A stretch of DNA of 7,459 bases from JAWLGW01 sp964569055 (GCA_964569055.1 CAZMSZ010000365.1:1-7459), one strand, 5' to 3'. Positions 1 to 6,609 are shown, counted from the first letter of the stretch. Numbers and translations are program-made. The notes: generated from the sequence alone by a model not told the origin.

Positions 1-10
1 CCTGACCTAG

Positions 11-84
<74 letters not shown>

Positions 85-132
85 GTGTGGGCGTCATGAG
101 ACCCGACGCCTGGGGTGATTGCAAGGGCCGAG

Positions 133-155
133 GCCCGCGAGGCTAGCTCGCGGGC
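133..155 (-). other. GC-rich stem-loop straddling the rpsT stop codon
   Basis: Arms GCCCGCGAG (133-141) and CTCGCGGGC (147-155) are perfect 9-bp complements around a 5-nt loop that contains the TAG stop of rpsT. No T-run follows in the direction of rpsT transcription, so it is not a textbook intrinsic terminator. It could slow or stop RNA polymerase, protect the rpsT mRNA 3' end, or mark a processing point before the downstream tRNA-Arg. The inverted repeat is seen directly; its role is inferred. Confidence 0.5.
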
Positions 156-424
156 TGCTGGGCCTTGAGCGCGTTGATCCGCTTCTGGAGGCGGCTCTTG
201 CGGCGCGCGGCCTTGTTGGGGTGGATCGAGCCGGTCTTGGCGGCCTTGTCCGCCTTGACCTGGAGGAGGCGGAACTCCTCCTGGGCGGCGGCGGCGGAGC
301 CCTCCTCGATCGCGGTCAGGACCTTGCGGGTGTAGGTCTTGACCTCGGACTTGCGAGCGCGGTTGCGCGCGCGCCGCTTGTCGTCCTGGCGCATGCGCTT
401 CTTGGCCTGTTGCGTGTTGGGCAC
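143..424 (-). CDS. rpsT: 30S ribosomal protein S20
   Basis: This 93-residue, strongly basic protein matches the S20 family in length and pattern. The N-terminus, PNTQQAKKRMRQDDKRRARN, corresponds to the usual 'ANxxSAKKRxRQxxKRRxRN' opening. The later HPNKAARRKSRLQKRIN segment is the conserved C-terminal helix. S20 is an early-binding, helical primary 16S rRNA-binding protein of the small subunit. The start is GTG, chosen because AGGAG (431-435) lies 6 nt upstream and because the product then begins exactly where S20 should. It is 36 nt downstream of the TPR gene on the same strand and probably shares its transcript, as no separate promoter is visible in that gap. A stem-loop covers its stop codon and tRNA-Arg follows. 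Confidence 0.97.
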   Translation of the reverse strand: MPNTQQAKKRMRQDDKRRARNRARKSEVKTYTRKVLTAIEEGSAAAAQEEFRLLQVKADKAAKTGSIHPNKAARRKSRLQKRINALKAQQPAS

Positions 425-460
425 GGTGAACTCCTGTGGGGGATTCGGACGGCGGACGGG

Positions 461-1819
461 CTAGATGCTGCCCAGCCCCTCGATCCGCTTCGTCACGTCT
501 TTGAAGTTGAAATCGGCCTCCGCGATCGTCTCGTACTCGTGGAGGGCCTTGTCCTTCTTGCCCGCGGTCTCGTAGATCCGTCCGATGTAGTACGTGATCT
601 CCTTCTTGAGACCGTCCATCTCGAACATCTCTTCGCGGGCGGCGTCGAGCTCCTTGAGCGCGAGCTTGTAGATCTTCTTCTTGATGAAGCACTGGCCGAG
701 CAGGTAGCCGGCCTCGGACTTCTTGCGGGCGTCGCCCTTGGCCTTCTGCAGCTCGGGGATCGCCTCGTCGATCTGACCGGCGTCGAACAGCGCCTTGCCG
801 AGCGGGAACCGCAGGCCGGGCTCGGTGGGGTGCGCCTCGGCGCGCCGCCGGAACTCCTCGACCTCGAACGCGAGCTTGTCGTGGCGGACCTTGGCGACCT
901 TGCGCTTGACCTGCTCGTCGGGGTTCTTGCGGTAGGCCGCCTCGAGCTGGGCGAGCGTGCGGTCGAACCGCTTCAGGATCAGGTCACCGCGCAGCTCGGA
1001 GGCGAGGAAGTAGTTGGGGTCGACCTCGAGCGCCCGCTCGCACCACTGGATCGCCTTCTCCTCCTCGTTCGCCTTGGTGTAGAGCTCGGCGATCAGACGC
1101 ATGGTCTTGGTGTCCTTGGGGTCCTGCTCGAGCTTCGGCTCGAGCTCGGCGATCCGCTCGAGCGCCTGCTCGGGCGTGCGGACCCGGGTGGACTGGCGCT
1201 CGAGCTTGGCGGCCTCGTCCTTGTCGATCAGGCCCTGGAAGCCCTTCTTGGCGCCCTCCTGGAACCCCTTGGTCGTGATCGAGGCGGGGATCTTCTTGAT
1301 CTTGTCGAGCGCCTCGGGGTCCTTGCCGTCGATCTTGTTGAGCCGCTGGAAGCACTTGAGCGCGAGCTCGAGGTTCTCGGTCGCCTCGTGCACCCGGCCG
1401 AGCAGGCGCCAGGCCTCCTTGTTCTCCTTGTCGATCGAGAGCGCGTCCTCGAACGCGTAGACCGCCACCTCGTTGAGGCTGGCGTGCGAGGCCGCCTCGC
1501 CCAGGCGCAGCAGCGCGACCACCACGTCGGGGTCCTGCTTGAGGAGCTCCTCGCAGTCCGCCATGGTCTTCTCGGGATCGTTCTTGTTGATCCGCATGGC
1601 GTGGGCCTGCAGCTCGAGCTTCTTGGCGCGCGCCTTCGCCATGAACCCGCCGCCGCCCGACAGCTTCTTCTGCGCACGCTCGGCCGCGCGCATCTCCTTG
1701 CGCGCGTCGACGTCGCCCGGGGTCGCCTTCAGGTACTGGCCGAACAGCTCCGCCGCGTACTCGTAGTTCTTCTTCTGGACCGCGGCGCGGGCCTTGTCGA
1801 GCAGCTTGGAAGAAGACAT
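461..1819 (-). CDS. Cytoplasmic tetratricopeptide-repeat protein
   Basis: This 452-residue, Lys/Glu-rich protein has no signal peptide or membrane segment, so it is probably cytoplasmic. Helical TPR-like units are visible at about residues 2-35 (KNYEYAAELFGQYLKATPGD), 82-166 (including EVAVYAFEDALSIDKENKEA), 234-301 (EEEKAIQWCERALEVDPNYF) and 318-440. A Gly-rich break (SGGGGF, 54-59) and a non-repeat section (about 174-212) separate the blocks. TPRs are protein-binding scaffolds; the partner is unknown. The ATG at 1819 is preferred over upstream in-frame starts because GAGGTG (1827-1832) lies 7 nt before it and a strong promoter overlaps the upstream extension. It is followed after 36 nt by rpsT, which suggests a link to growth or translation. 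I recognise the repeat class, not a named family. Confidence 0.9.
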   Translation of the reverse strand: MSSSKLLDKARAAVQKKNYEYAAELFGQYLKATPGDVDARKEMRAAERAQKKLSGGGGFMAKARAKKLELQAHAMRINKNDPEKTMADCEELLKQDPDVVVALLRLGEAASHASLNEVAVYAFEDALSIDKENKEAWRLLGRVHEATENLELALKCFQRLNKIDGKDPEALDKIKKIPASITTKGFQEGAKKGFQGLIDKDEAAKLERQSTRVRTPEQALERIAELEPKLEQDPKDTKTMRLIAELYTKANEEEKAIQWCERALEVDPNYFLASELRGDLILKRFDRTLAQLEAAYRKNPDEQVKRKVAKVRHDKLAFEVEEFRRRAEAHPTEPGLRFPLGKALFDAGQIDEAIPELQKAKGDARKKSEAGYLLGQCFIKKKIYKLALKELDAAREEMFEMDGLKKEITYYIGRIYETAGKKDKALHEYETIAEADFNFKDVTKRIEGLGSI

Positions 1820-1861
1820 GCGATCGCACCTCGGCCGAGCCCGAGTGAAGGAAGGGGCGGA

Positions 1862-1891
1862 ACCATACCCCGCAGCCGCGGCCGCTGTCAA
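1862..1891 (-). promoter_or_regulatory. Sigma70-type promoter of the TPR-rpsT unit
   Basis: On the minus strand a perfect -35 box TTGACA (1886-1891) is followed after 18 nt by TATGGT (1862-1867, 4 of 6 matches to TATAAT). Transcription would start near 1855, giving a leader of roughly 35 nt with the ribosome-binding site GAGGTG in front of the ATG at 1819. This is the best promoter match in the window, and a strong promoter suits a ribosomal-protein transcript. Confidence 0.65.
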
Positions 1892-1917
1892 CGCCTAACC
1901 ATCGAAGGGGCCGACTC

Positions 1918-1945
1918 TTGCCGCGTTTGGCCCGACTGCTAGACT
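1918..1945 (+). promoter_or_regulatory. Putative promoter of def-ribF
   Basis: TTGCCG (1918-1923, 4 of 6) and TAGACT (1940-1945, 4 of 6) are separated by 16 nt. The start of transcription would be near 1952, giving a leader of about 90 nt that contains the inverted repeat at 1980-2000. It lies back to back with the TPR-rpsT promoter, with the two -35 boxes about 27 nt apart, so a single bound regulator could affect both. The match is moderate, and in GC-rich DNA such pairs can occur by chance. Confidence 0.4.
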
Positions 1946-1979
1946 GACGTGGTCACCGAAGCCTCGTCACGCGCCGACC

Positions 1980-2000
1980 ATCCACCCAAACCGGGTGGAT
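1980..2000 (+). repeat. Perfect 8-bp inverted repeat in the def leader
   Basis: ATCCACCC (1980-1987) and GGGTGGAT (1993-2000) are exact reverse complements around the 5-nt spacer AAACC. It sits about 30 nt downstream of the predicted def transcription start and 44 nt before the def ATG. No T-run follows, so it is not a terminator. It could be an RNA hairpin in the leader or a protein-binding operator; nothing in the sequence decides which. Confidence 0.55.
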
Positions 2001-2044
2001 CCCCGTCGGGACGGCGACCCGTGACCCCTTGGAAGCGTGCCCGC

Positions 2045-2575
2045 ATGGAGCTGCAGGACAAGATCCTGACCTACCCCAACCCCAAGCTGCGCCGCAAGGC
2101 GCAGCCCCTCGGCGAGCTGACCCCCGAGGTCCGCGCGCGGATCGAGGCCATGTTCCCGCTCATGGAGCAGGCCAAGGGGATCGGGCTGGCCGCGCCGCAG
2201 ATCGGCTGGAACGTGCGGCTGTTCGTCATGAACGTCAGCGGCAAGCAGGGCGAGGGCCTGGCCCTGATCAACCCCGAGATCGTCGAGAAGAGCGGCGGGT
2301 TCTGGGACGTCGAGGAGGGCTGCCTCTCGCTGCCGGGGATCTACGGCAAGGTCAAGCGCGAGAAGAAGGTCGTGGTCCGCGCCACCGACCTCGACGGCAA
2401 CGAGCTCGAGCTCGAGGCCGACGGCATGGTCGGCCGCTGCATGCTGCACGAGTACGACCACCTCGACGGGGTGCTGTTCATCGACCGGCTCAGCCCCGCC
2501 AAGAAGCAGTCGATCAAGCGCAAGCTGCGCGACCTCGAGCTCGACGCGGCCGAGGCCGAGGGCGCCCTGGCCTAA
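2045..2575 (+). CDS. def: Peptide deformylase
   Basis: This 176-residue enzyme removes the formyl group from the N-terminal methionine of nascent proteins at the ribosome. All three family motifs are intact: GIGLAAPQ (45-52), EGCLS (91-95) and HEYDH (135-139). By family knowledge Cys93, His135 and His139 bind the catalytic metal, usually Fe2+, and Glu136 is the general base. The length is close to the E. coli enzyme (about 169 residues). The ATG at 2045 gives the typical start just before 'ILTYPNPKLR'; GGAAG (2031-2035) lies 9 nt upstream as a modest ribosome-binding site. In-frame upstream GTGs at 1949 and 2021 would add unconserved residues and are less likely. The usual partner gene fmt is not adjacent. 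ribF follows after 18 nt, probably on the same transcript. Confidence 0.97.
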   Translation: MELQDKILTYPNPKLRRKAQPLGELTPEVRARIEAMFPLMEQAKGIGLAAPQIGWNVRLFVMNVSGKQGEGLALINPEIVEKSGGFWDVEEGCLSLPGIYGKVKREKKVVVRATDLDGNELELEADGMVGRCMLHEYDHLDGVLFIDRLSPAKKQSIKRKLRDLELDAAEAEGALA

Positions 2576-2593
2576 GGCGGGCCCGCGACCTCC

Positions 2594-3598
2594 TTGTCCG
2601 ACTCGCCGCCCGACTCGACCGCGCCCGGAGCCGTGCGCCGCTTCCGCCTCGGCGCCGTTCCCGCCCCGCGCGAGCTGTTGCGCGCGCCCGCCGTCACGGT
2701 GGGCGTGTTCGACGGTGTGCACCGCGGCCATGAGGCGGTGCTGGCGCAGGTCCGCGCGGCCGCCCGCGAGCACGGCGGCGACGCGGCGGTGGTCACGTTC
2801 GACCCGCACCCGCGCGAGGTGCTCACCGGACAGGGGCCGCCGCTCCTGACCCGGCTCGACCACCGGGTGGTCCTGCTCGGCCGGGCCGGGATCGCGGGCG
2901 TGCTGGTGGTCCCCTTCGACCGCGAGGTCGCGAGCTGGGAGCCCGAGACCTTCGTGGAGCGCGTGCTGGTGGAGTCGCTCGGGGCCCGCGCGGTCCTGAT
3001 CGGCGCCGACCACCGCTTCGGCCGCGCCCGCCGCGGCGACCTGGCGCTGTTGCAGGCGCTCGGGCAGCGCTTCGGCTTCGAGGCCCGCGCGCTGGCGCTC
3101 GAGACCGAGGGGGACGAGGTCGTGTCCTCCACCCGGATCCGCGCCGCGATCGCGCAGGGCGCGCTCGCCGAGGCCGAGGCGCTCCTCGGCCGCGAGGTGT
3201 CGGTGCTCGGGACCGTGATCGCGGGCGACCAGCGCGGCCGCACGCTCGGGTTCCCCACCGCCAACCTCGACCTCGGCGGCACGGTCCGCCCCCCGCGCGG
3301 GGTCTACGCCGCGCGCGCCCGCACGATCGAGCTCGACGGCCCCGCCGGCTGCTGCGTGGAGGGGCCGCTCCTGCCCGCCGTCGTGAACATTGGCCGCCGC
3401 CCCACCTTCCACCCCGAGCAGGGGCACGACCTCGTCGAGGTCCACCTGCTCGAGGGCGGCCGCGACCTCTACGGCGCGCAGCTCGAGGTGGCCTTCGTGG
3501 CCCACCTGCGCGACGAGCGCCGCTTCGAGGGCCCCGAGGCGCTTAAGCGCCAGATCGAGGCCGATATCGCCCAGGCCCGCGCGCTGCTCGCGGGCTGA
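2594..3598 (+). CDS. ribF: Bifunctional riboflavin kinase / FAD synthetase
   Basis: RibF phosphorylates riboflavin to FMN and then adenylylates FMN to FAD. The N-terminal FAD-synthetase domain (about 33-185) shows GVFDGVHRGHE (37-47, nucleotidyltransferase HxGH-type motif), TFDPHP (68-73) and SSTRIR (178-183). The C-terminal riboflavin-kinase domain (about 200-330) shows GRTLGFPTANL (215-225), GVYA (236-239), VNIGRRPTF (264-272) and VEVHLLEGGRDLYG (281-294). Both domains look complete, so it should have both activities. The start is uncertain. TTG at 2594 gives 334 residues but has no good ribosome-binding site; GTG at 2633 gives 321 residues, nearer the usual 305-315, but GGAG lies only 2 nt before it. 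Translational coupling to def is likely. No FMN riboswitch is visible. The gene ends 7 nt from the stop of the convergent membrane-protein gene. Confidence 0.96.
   Translation: MSDSPPDSTAPGAVRRFRLGAVPAPRELLRAPAVTVGVFDGVHRGHEAVLAQVRAAAREHGGDAAVVTFDPHPREVLTGQGPPLLTRLDHRVVLLGRAGIAGVLVVPFDREVASWEPETFVERVLVESLGARAVLIGADHRFGRARRGDLALLQALGQRFGFEARALALETEGDEVVSSTRIRAAIAQGALAEAEALLGREVSVLGTVIAGDQRGRTLGFPTANLDLGGTVRPPRGVYAARARTIELDGPAGCCVEGPLLPAVVNIGRRPTFHPEQGHDLVEVHLLEGGRDLYGAQLEVAFVAHLRDERRFEGPEALKRQIEADIAQARALLAG
3575..3595 (+). other. Stem-loop at the 3' end of ribF
   Basis: GCCCGCG (3575-3581) and CGCGGGC (3589-3595) form a perfect 7-bp stem around a 7-nt loop, ending right at the ribF stop codon. 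There is no T-run. Since only 7 nt separate ribF from the convergent gene, this hairpin is a candidate for transcription slowing or 3'-end protection. Its arms are identical to the inner part of the rpsT stop-codon hairpin. Confidence 0.4.
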
Positions 3599-3605
3599 GG
3601 GGCGC

Positions 3606-5450
3606 TCACTTTCGATCCTGCCCCGGGCGATCGGGCGCCGTCTCGAGCTGCGCGCGCATGAGGCGCTGCAGCTCGCCCTTGCCCCACACCTCGGTCTCGC
3701 GGCTGACCATGCTCAGGGCCTGTTCGTCCGCCGCGCGCAGGAGCGCCGTGCGGCGCGGCGCGCCCACCGTCAGCTCCAGCGCGCCGAGGAGGGCCAGCGC
3801 CGCGCCGAAGCAGGCCAGCGCCACGCGGTGGTCGTAGGCCGCCAGGGCAGGGCGCAGCTCGTCCGGCGCGGCGTCCAGGCCCGCGCTCGCGAGCGCCAGG
3901 ACCAGCCCGGCGCCCAGCAGCACCAGGGCGGGCAGCGCCAGGAGCGTGGCCTCGGGCCCGACCCACCCCGTCGCGAGCAGGAGCCCGCCGAGGAGGCAGC
4001 CCCAGGCCAGGCGCACCCGGGCCGGACGCCTCCACCCGAGGCCGTGCTGGCGCAGGATCGCGCCGCGCCGGAGGAGGCGGTGCGCGCCGAGCGCGAACGC
4101 GATCGCCGCCAGGGCCTGGAGGCCGAAGGTCGCCACGGCCGAGAAGCTGCTCGTGAGGCCGAACACGCGGCTCGGGTGGAGCCGGGCGAGGGCCAGCGAC
4201 AGCACGGCGGCGAGCCCGAAGGAGGGCAGCACCACCGCGAGGAGGTCGCCCACCGTCCAGCCTCGGGTCGCGCTCGAGGTCGCCGGCCCCCGGGCGCCGA
4301 GCCACACGCCGACCGCCGCGCCGACCAGCCCGCACAGCGCCGTGCCCAGGAGCGCCCAGATCGTGACCGACTCGGCGAAGGCGCGATCGACGCGCCGCGC
4401 GAGCGAGGCGTCGTATCCGGGGTCGGTCCACCCGCCGTAGGGCATGACCAGCCGGTCGAGCGAGCCGAGGCGGTCGGTGGCCACCGCGAGCTCGCGCCCT
4501 TCGTCGTGGGCCTGGATCAAGCGGCGGTCCTCCTCGCGGGCGGCGCGGGCCAGCGCGAGGTCGCCGCGCCAGACGGCCTCGTCCTGCCAGGCGCCGAGGT
4601 TCACGTGCTGCATGGCCTCGGCGATCATGACCATGAGCAGGGCGTCGGCCTCGCTCCCCAGGCGGAGCGCCAGGCGACGGCCGAGGGCCAACGGCTCGAA
4701 CGGCTCGCCCGCGCCAGTCGCCCGCCAGCGCGCGGCGATCAACGCGAGCGCGTTGGCGCCGGCCCGCAGGTTGAGGAGGTCGGGGAGCGGGTAGACCAGG
4801 GTCGCGCGCAGCCGCCGCTCGAGCCGGGCCGGGGTGCCGTCGGGGGGGCCTGCCGCGGCCAGCGCCCCTTCGAGGGCCGCACGCTCGCCGTAGCTCAGCC
4901 GCGGCCGCTCCAGCCCGGCCCGGAGCAGGTCGAGCCCCCGGCGCAGCGTGGCCGGGTCGCGCACCTCGAACGGGCGCTCGCCGTCAGCGCGCGGACGCTT
5001 CAGGCGCTCGACGGTCAGGACCGTCTCGGGCAGGTGCGGCCAGATCGCGGCGTCGACGAGCGCCAGGCCGGCCTGCACCTCGTAGATCCCGTTGTCGGGC
5101 TCCAGCGCCCGCGCCGCGAGCGCCCGCGCCGCGAAGCGCTCGAGCGCGGCGCGGTACTCCGGCGCCGCGGTCGCGTAGGCGGCGTCGTAGGCGAGCCAGC
5201 GGGCCGGGTGGGTTCCCACGGTCTCGACCGCCCGGACGAACGCTTCGCGCGCCGCGCTCACCTCGCGCTCCGCGGTCAGGAGCGCGTCCAGGCCCGCGAT
5301 CGCGTGCGGGGCGGGGGCGTCCACGTCGTGCACCGCGAAGGGCTGCCCGCGGAGCTGCAGCAGGTCGCGATCACGCCAGGCAGCGGCGACGAAGAACAGC
5401 AGGCCGGCGAGAGCGAACAGGGTGCGACGGGCAGGTCGGCGAGACGTCAT
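3606..5450 (-). CDS. Polytopic membrane protein of unknown function
   Basis: This 614-residue protein has a basic N-terminus (MTSRRPARR) and one transmembrane segment at about 11-25. A large, mostly helical region (about 26-360) follows, then six further hydrophobic segments near 361-384, 401-422, 430-456, 479-498, 500-521 and 541-561, and a 53-residue hydrophilic tail. The Arg-rich loop at 458-480 suggests that loop is cytoplasmic, which would place residues 26-360 outside the membrane. That region has TPR-like wording (for example ARALEPDNGIYEVQAGLALVDAA, here 113-135 with the key residues EPDNGIY) but no catalytic motif I know. The ATG at 5450 is supported by AGGAG 6 nt upstream (5457-5461) and lies 13 nt after the anti-sigma stop. 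An in-frame extension upstream overlaps the anti-sigma gene and is rejected. It may be a sensor or effector tied to the sigma/anti-sigma pair; I do not recognise the family. Confidence 0.85.
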   Translation of the reverse strand: MTSRRPARRTLFALAGLLFFVAAAWRDRDLLQLRGQPFAVHDVDAPAPHAIAGLDALLTAEREVSAAREAFVRAVETVGTHPARWLAYDAAYATAAPEYRAALERFAARALAARALEPDNGIYEVQAGLALVDAAIWPHLPETVLTVERLKRPRADGERPFEVRDPATLRRGLDLLRAGLERPRLSYGERAALEGALAAAGPPDGTPARLERRLRATLVYPLPDLLNLRAGANALALIAARWRATGAGEPFEPLALGRRLALRLGSEADALLMVMIAEAMQHVNLGAWQDEAVWRGDLALARAAREEDRRLIQAHDEGRELAVATDRLGSLDRLVMPYGGWTDPGYDASLARRVDRAFAESVTIWALLGTALCGLVGAAVGVWLGARGPATSSATRGWTVGDLLAVVLPSFGLAAVLSLALARLHPSRVFGLTSSFSAVATFGLQALAAIAFALGAHRLLRRGAILRQHGLGWRRPARVRLAWGCLLGGLLLATGWVGPEATLLALPALVLLGAGLVLALASAGLDAAPDELRPALAAYDHRVALACFGAALALLGALELTVGAPRRTALLRAADEQALSMVSRETEVWGKGELQRLMRAQLETAPDRPGQDRK

Positions 5451-5463
5451 GAGCAGCTCCTCT

Positions 5464-5937
5464 TCACTCCCAGGTCCGGTGCAGGTCGTCGCGAGGCGCG
5501 GCCAGCCGCTCGCCGCGCGGCGAGAGCGCGTCGTCCGGCGAAAGCGGCGCGACCTGGTGGCGGTAGGGCACGCGCGGCGCGGGCGGCGCCGGCGCCTGGG
5601 TTCCAGCGTCGCCCAGGAGCGCGGCGAACAGCCCCCCCCCGAGCGCGAGCGCCCACAGCCAGGCCGGTCCCAGCGGGCGCACGGGCCCGCTCGGCGCGCG
5701 GGTGAGCGCCGCGAGCGAGCCCGCGAGACGCGTCTCGAGCCCTGCCGGCGCGGCGAGCGTCGCCGCTTGGCTGGCGAGCCGCCCGTCGAGCGCGGTGTCG
5801 GCGGCGAGCGCCGCGCCGCAGTCCGCACAGGCGGCGGCGTGGTTCTCGGCCGCCGCGTGCTCGCCCTCGGGCAGCGCGCCCGCGCGCAGGGCCGCGAGGA
5901 CGTCGTCGAGCCGGGTGCAGCGCGCCTCAGAGCTCAC
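5464..5937 (-). CDS. Anti-sigma factor, zinc-finger type, single membrane span
   Basis: This 157-residue protein has the layout of membrane anti-sigma factors. A short cytoplasmic N-terminal domain carries HAAACADC (His33-x3-Cys37-x2-Cys40), the HxxxCxxC signature of zinc-binding anti-sigma domains. Cys7 or His27 could be a fourth ligand. One transmembrane segment lies at about 91-109 (PAWLWALALGGGLFAALLG), followed by a Pro-rich tail of about 48 residues, probably outside. By family knowledge the N-domain binds the ECF sigma factor encoded just upstream and keeps it inactive. The GTG start is well supported: GGGAGG (5944-5949) lies 6 nt before it, inside the end of the sigma gene. The two genes overlap by 11 nt, so translation is probably coupled and the two proteins made in step. 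Confidence 0.88.
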   Translation of the reverse strand: MSSEARCTRLDDVLAALRAGALPEGEHAAAENHAAACADCGAALAADTALDGRLASQAATLAAPAGLETRLAGSLAALTRAPSGPVRPLGPAWLWALALGGGLFAALLGDAGTQAPAPPAPRVPYRHQVAPLSPDDALSPRGERLAAPRDDLHRTWE

Positions 5938-6553
5938 CGAGCACCTCCCGCAGGCGCGCGCGGCCGCGCGAGAGCGCCTGCCACACCGCCTGCTCGCTGG
6001 TCGAGAGCGCGCGGGCCGCCTCAGGGACGGAGACGCCCTCGAGCGAGACCAGCACCAGGGCCGCGCGCTGCTTGTGGGGGAGCCGGGTGATCGCCGCGTG
6101 GAGCGCCGCCGCGCGCTCGCGCCGCTCGAGCAGCTCGCCAGGCCCGGGGCCGGGCGCCAGGGAGCGCTCGGCGCGCTCGGCGCCGCCGCCAGGCTCGACC
6201 GCGCGCCCCAGTCCGAGGAGGCCGCGCACCCGCCGCCAGCGCAGCTCGCCCCGGCATACGTTGAGGAGCACGCCGCACAGCCACGAGAACGCGCGGCCCT
6301 CGCCGCGGTAGCTGCCGCGCTGCGCGAACGCCCGCGCGAGCGCCTCCTGCACCAGGTCCTCGGCAGAGTCGACGTCGACCATGCGAGCCGCGACCCGCCA
6401 CAGCGCGGGTCCGCAGGCGAGCGCCGCCGCCTGGAACCCCGCGGGGCTGGTCGGGTCGTGCGAGCGATCGGTCGGCGAGTCGACGCTCGGCTCCGCGCTC
6501 GGGTCGGCGTCGCCGCTCACCAGCGTCCACTCCAGGCTGATCGTCGCGCTCAC
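5927..6553 (-). CDS. ECF-family RNA polymerase sigma factor
   Basis: This 208-residue sigma-70-family protein contains only the two domains typical of ECF sigma factors. Region 2 (about 45-108) includes SAEDLVQEALARAF (63-76) and the aromatic/basic stretch FSWLCGVLLN (89-98), for -10 recognition and core binding. Region 4 (about 146-205) includes LPHKQRAALVL (158-168) and a helix-turn-helix with SVPEAARALSTSEQAVWQAL (175-194), for -35 recognition. A Ser/Pro/Asp-rich N-terminal extension of about 40 residues and a Gly/Pro-rich linker (115-140) are unconserved-looking. The GTG start at 6553 has AGGGG about 5 nt upstream. A second GTG at 6520, preceded by GGAG at 9 nt, would remove 11 residues and cannot be excluded. 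The anti-sigma gene overlaps its 3' end. I could not find a convincing ECF-type autoregulatory promoter upstream. Confidence 0.93.
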   Translation of the reverse strand: MSATISLEWTLVSGDADPSAEPSVDSPTDRSHDPTSPAGFQAAALACGPALWRVAARMVDVDSAEDLVQEALARAFAQRGSYRGEGRAFSWLCGVLLNVCRGELRWRRVRGLLGLGRAVEPGGGAERAERSLAPGPGPGELLERRERAAALHAAITRLPHKQRAALVLVSLEGVSVPEAARALSTSEQAVWQALSRGRARLREVLGEL

Positions 6554-6562
6554 ACTCCCCTG

Positions 6563-6609
6563 GTGGCGCGAGGGGGCAGATCCTGACGCGCCTTCTCGCC
6601 GCGCGCCAC
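6563..6609. repeat. Inverted repeat between lipoprotein and sigma genes
   Basis: GTGGCGCG (6563-6570) and CGCGCCAC (6602-6609) are exact 8-bp complements separated by 31 nt, filling most of the 84-nt gap upstream of the sigma gene. In RNA it could fold into a long-loop hairpin close to the sigma ribosome-binding site; in DNA it could be an operator. In sequence this GC-rich an 8-bp repeat may also be chance. Confidence 0.3.

Noticed and set aside
1820..1827. GCGATCGC palindrome before the TPR start, identical to the cyanobacterial HIP1 core
   Set aside because: I noticed this single copy and did not see it repeated through the window; it lies in the spacer between ribosome-binding site and start codon and is expected by chance in GC-rich DNA.
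119..1942. A 607-codon plus-strand open frame opposite rpsT and the TPR gene
   Set aside because: It is fully antisense to two well-supported genes, is Leu/Gly/Arg-rich low-complexity sequence with no family pattern, and reflects the scarcity of stop codons in GC-rich antisense DNA.
2576..2593. FMN riboswitch before ribF
   Set aside because: The gap to def is only 18 nt and contains none of the conserved RFN-element sequence; no such element appears upstream of def either.
1967..3505. A 512-codon minus-strand open frame opposite def and ribF
   Set aside because: It is antisense to two genes with complete catalytic motifs; its translation is Ala/Gly/Arg/Glu-biased with no recognisable domain.
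3390..5705. A 771-codon plus-strand open frame opposite the membrane-protein gene
   Set aside because: The minus-strand frame has a good ribosome-binding site, membrane segments and operon spacing; the plus-strand product is an Arg/Gln/Ala-rich artefact that also overlaps the end of ribF.
5451..5828. Upstream in-frame extension of the membrane protein to 740 residues
   Set aside because: It would overlap most of the anti-sigma gene, is Arg/Ser-rich noise, and would bury the N-terminal membrane span; the ATG at 5450 has AGGAG at the right distance.
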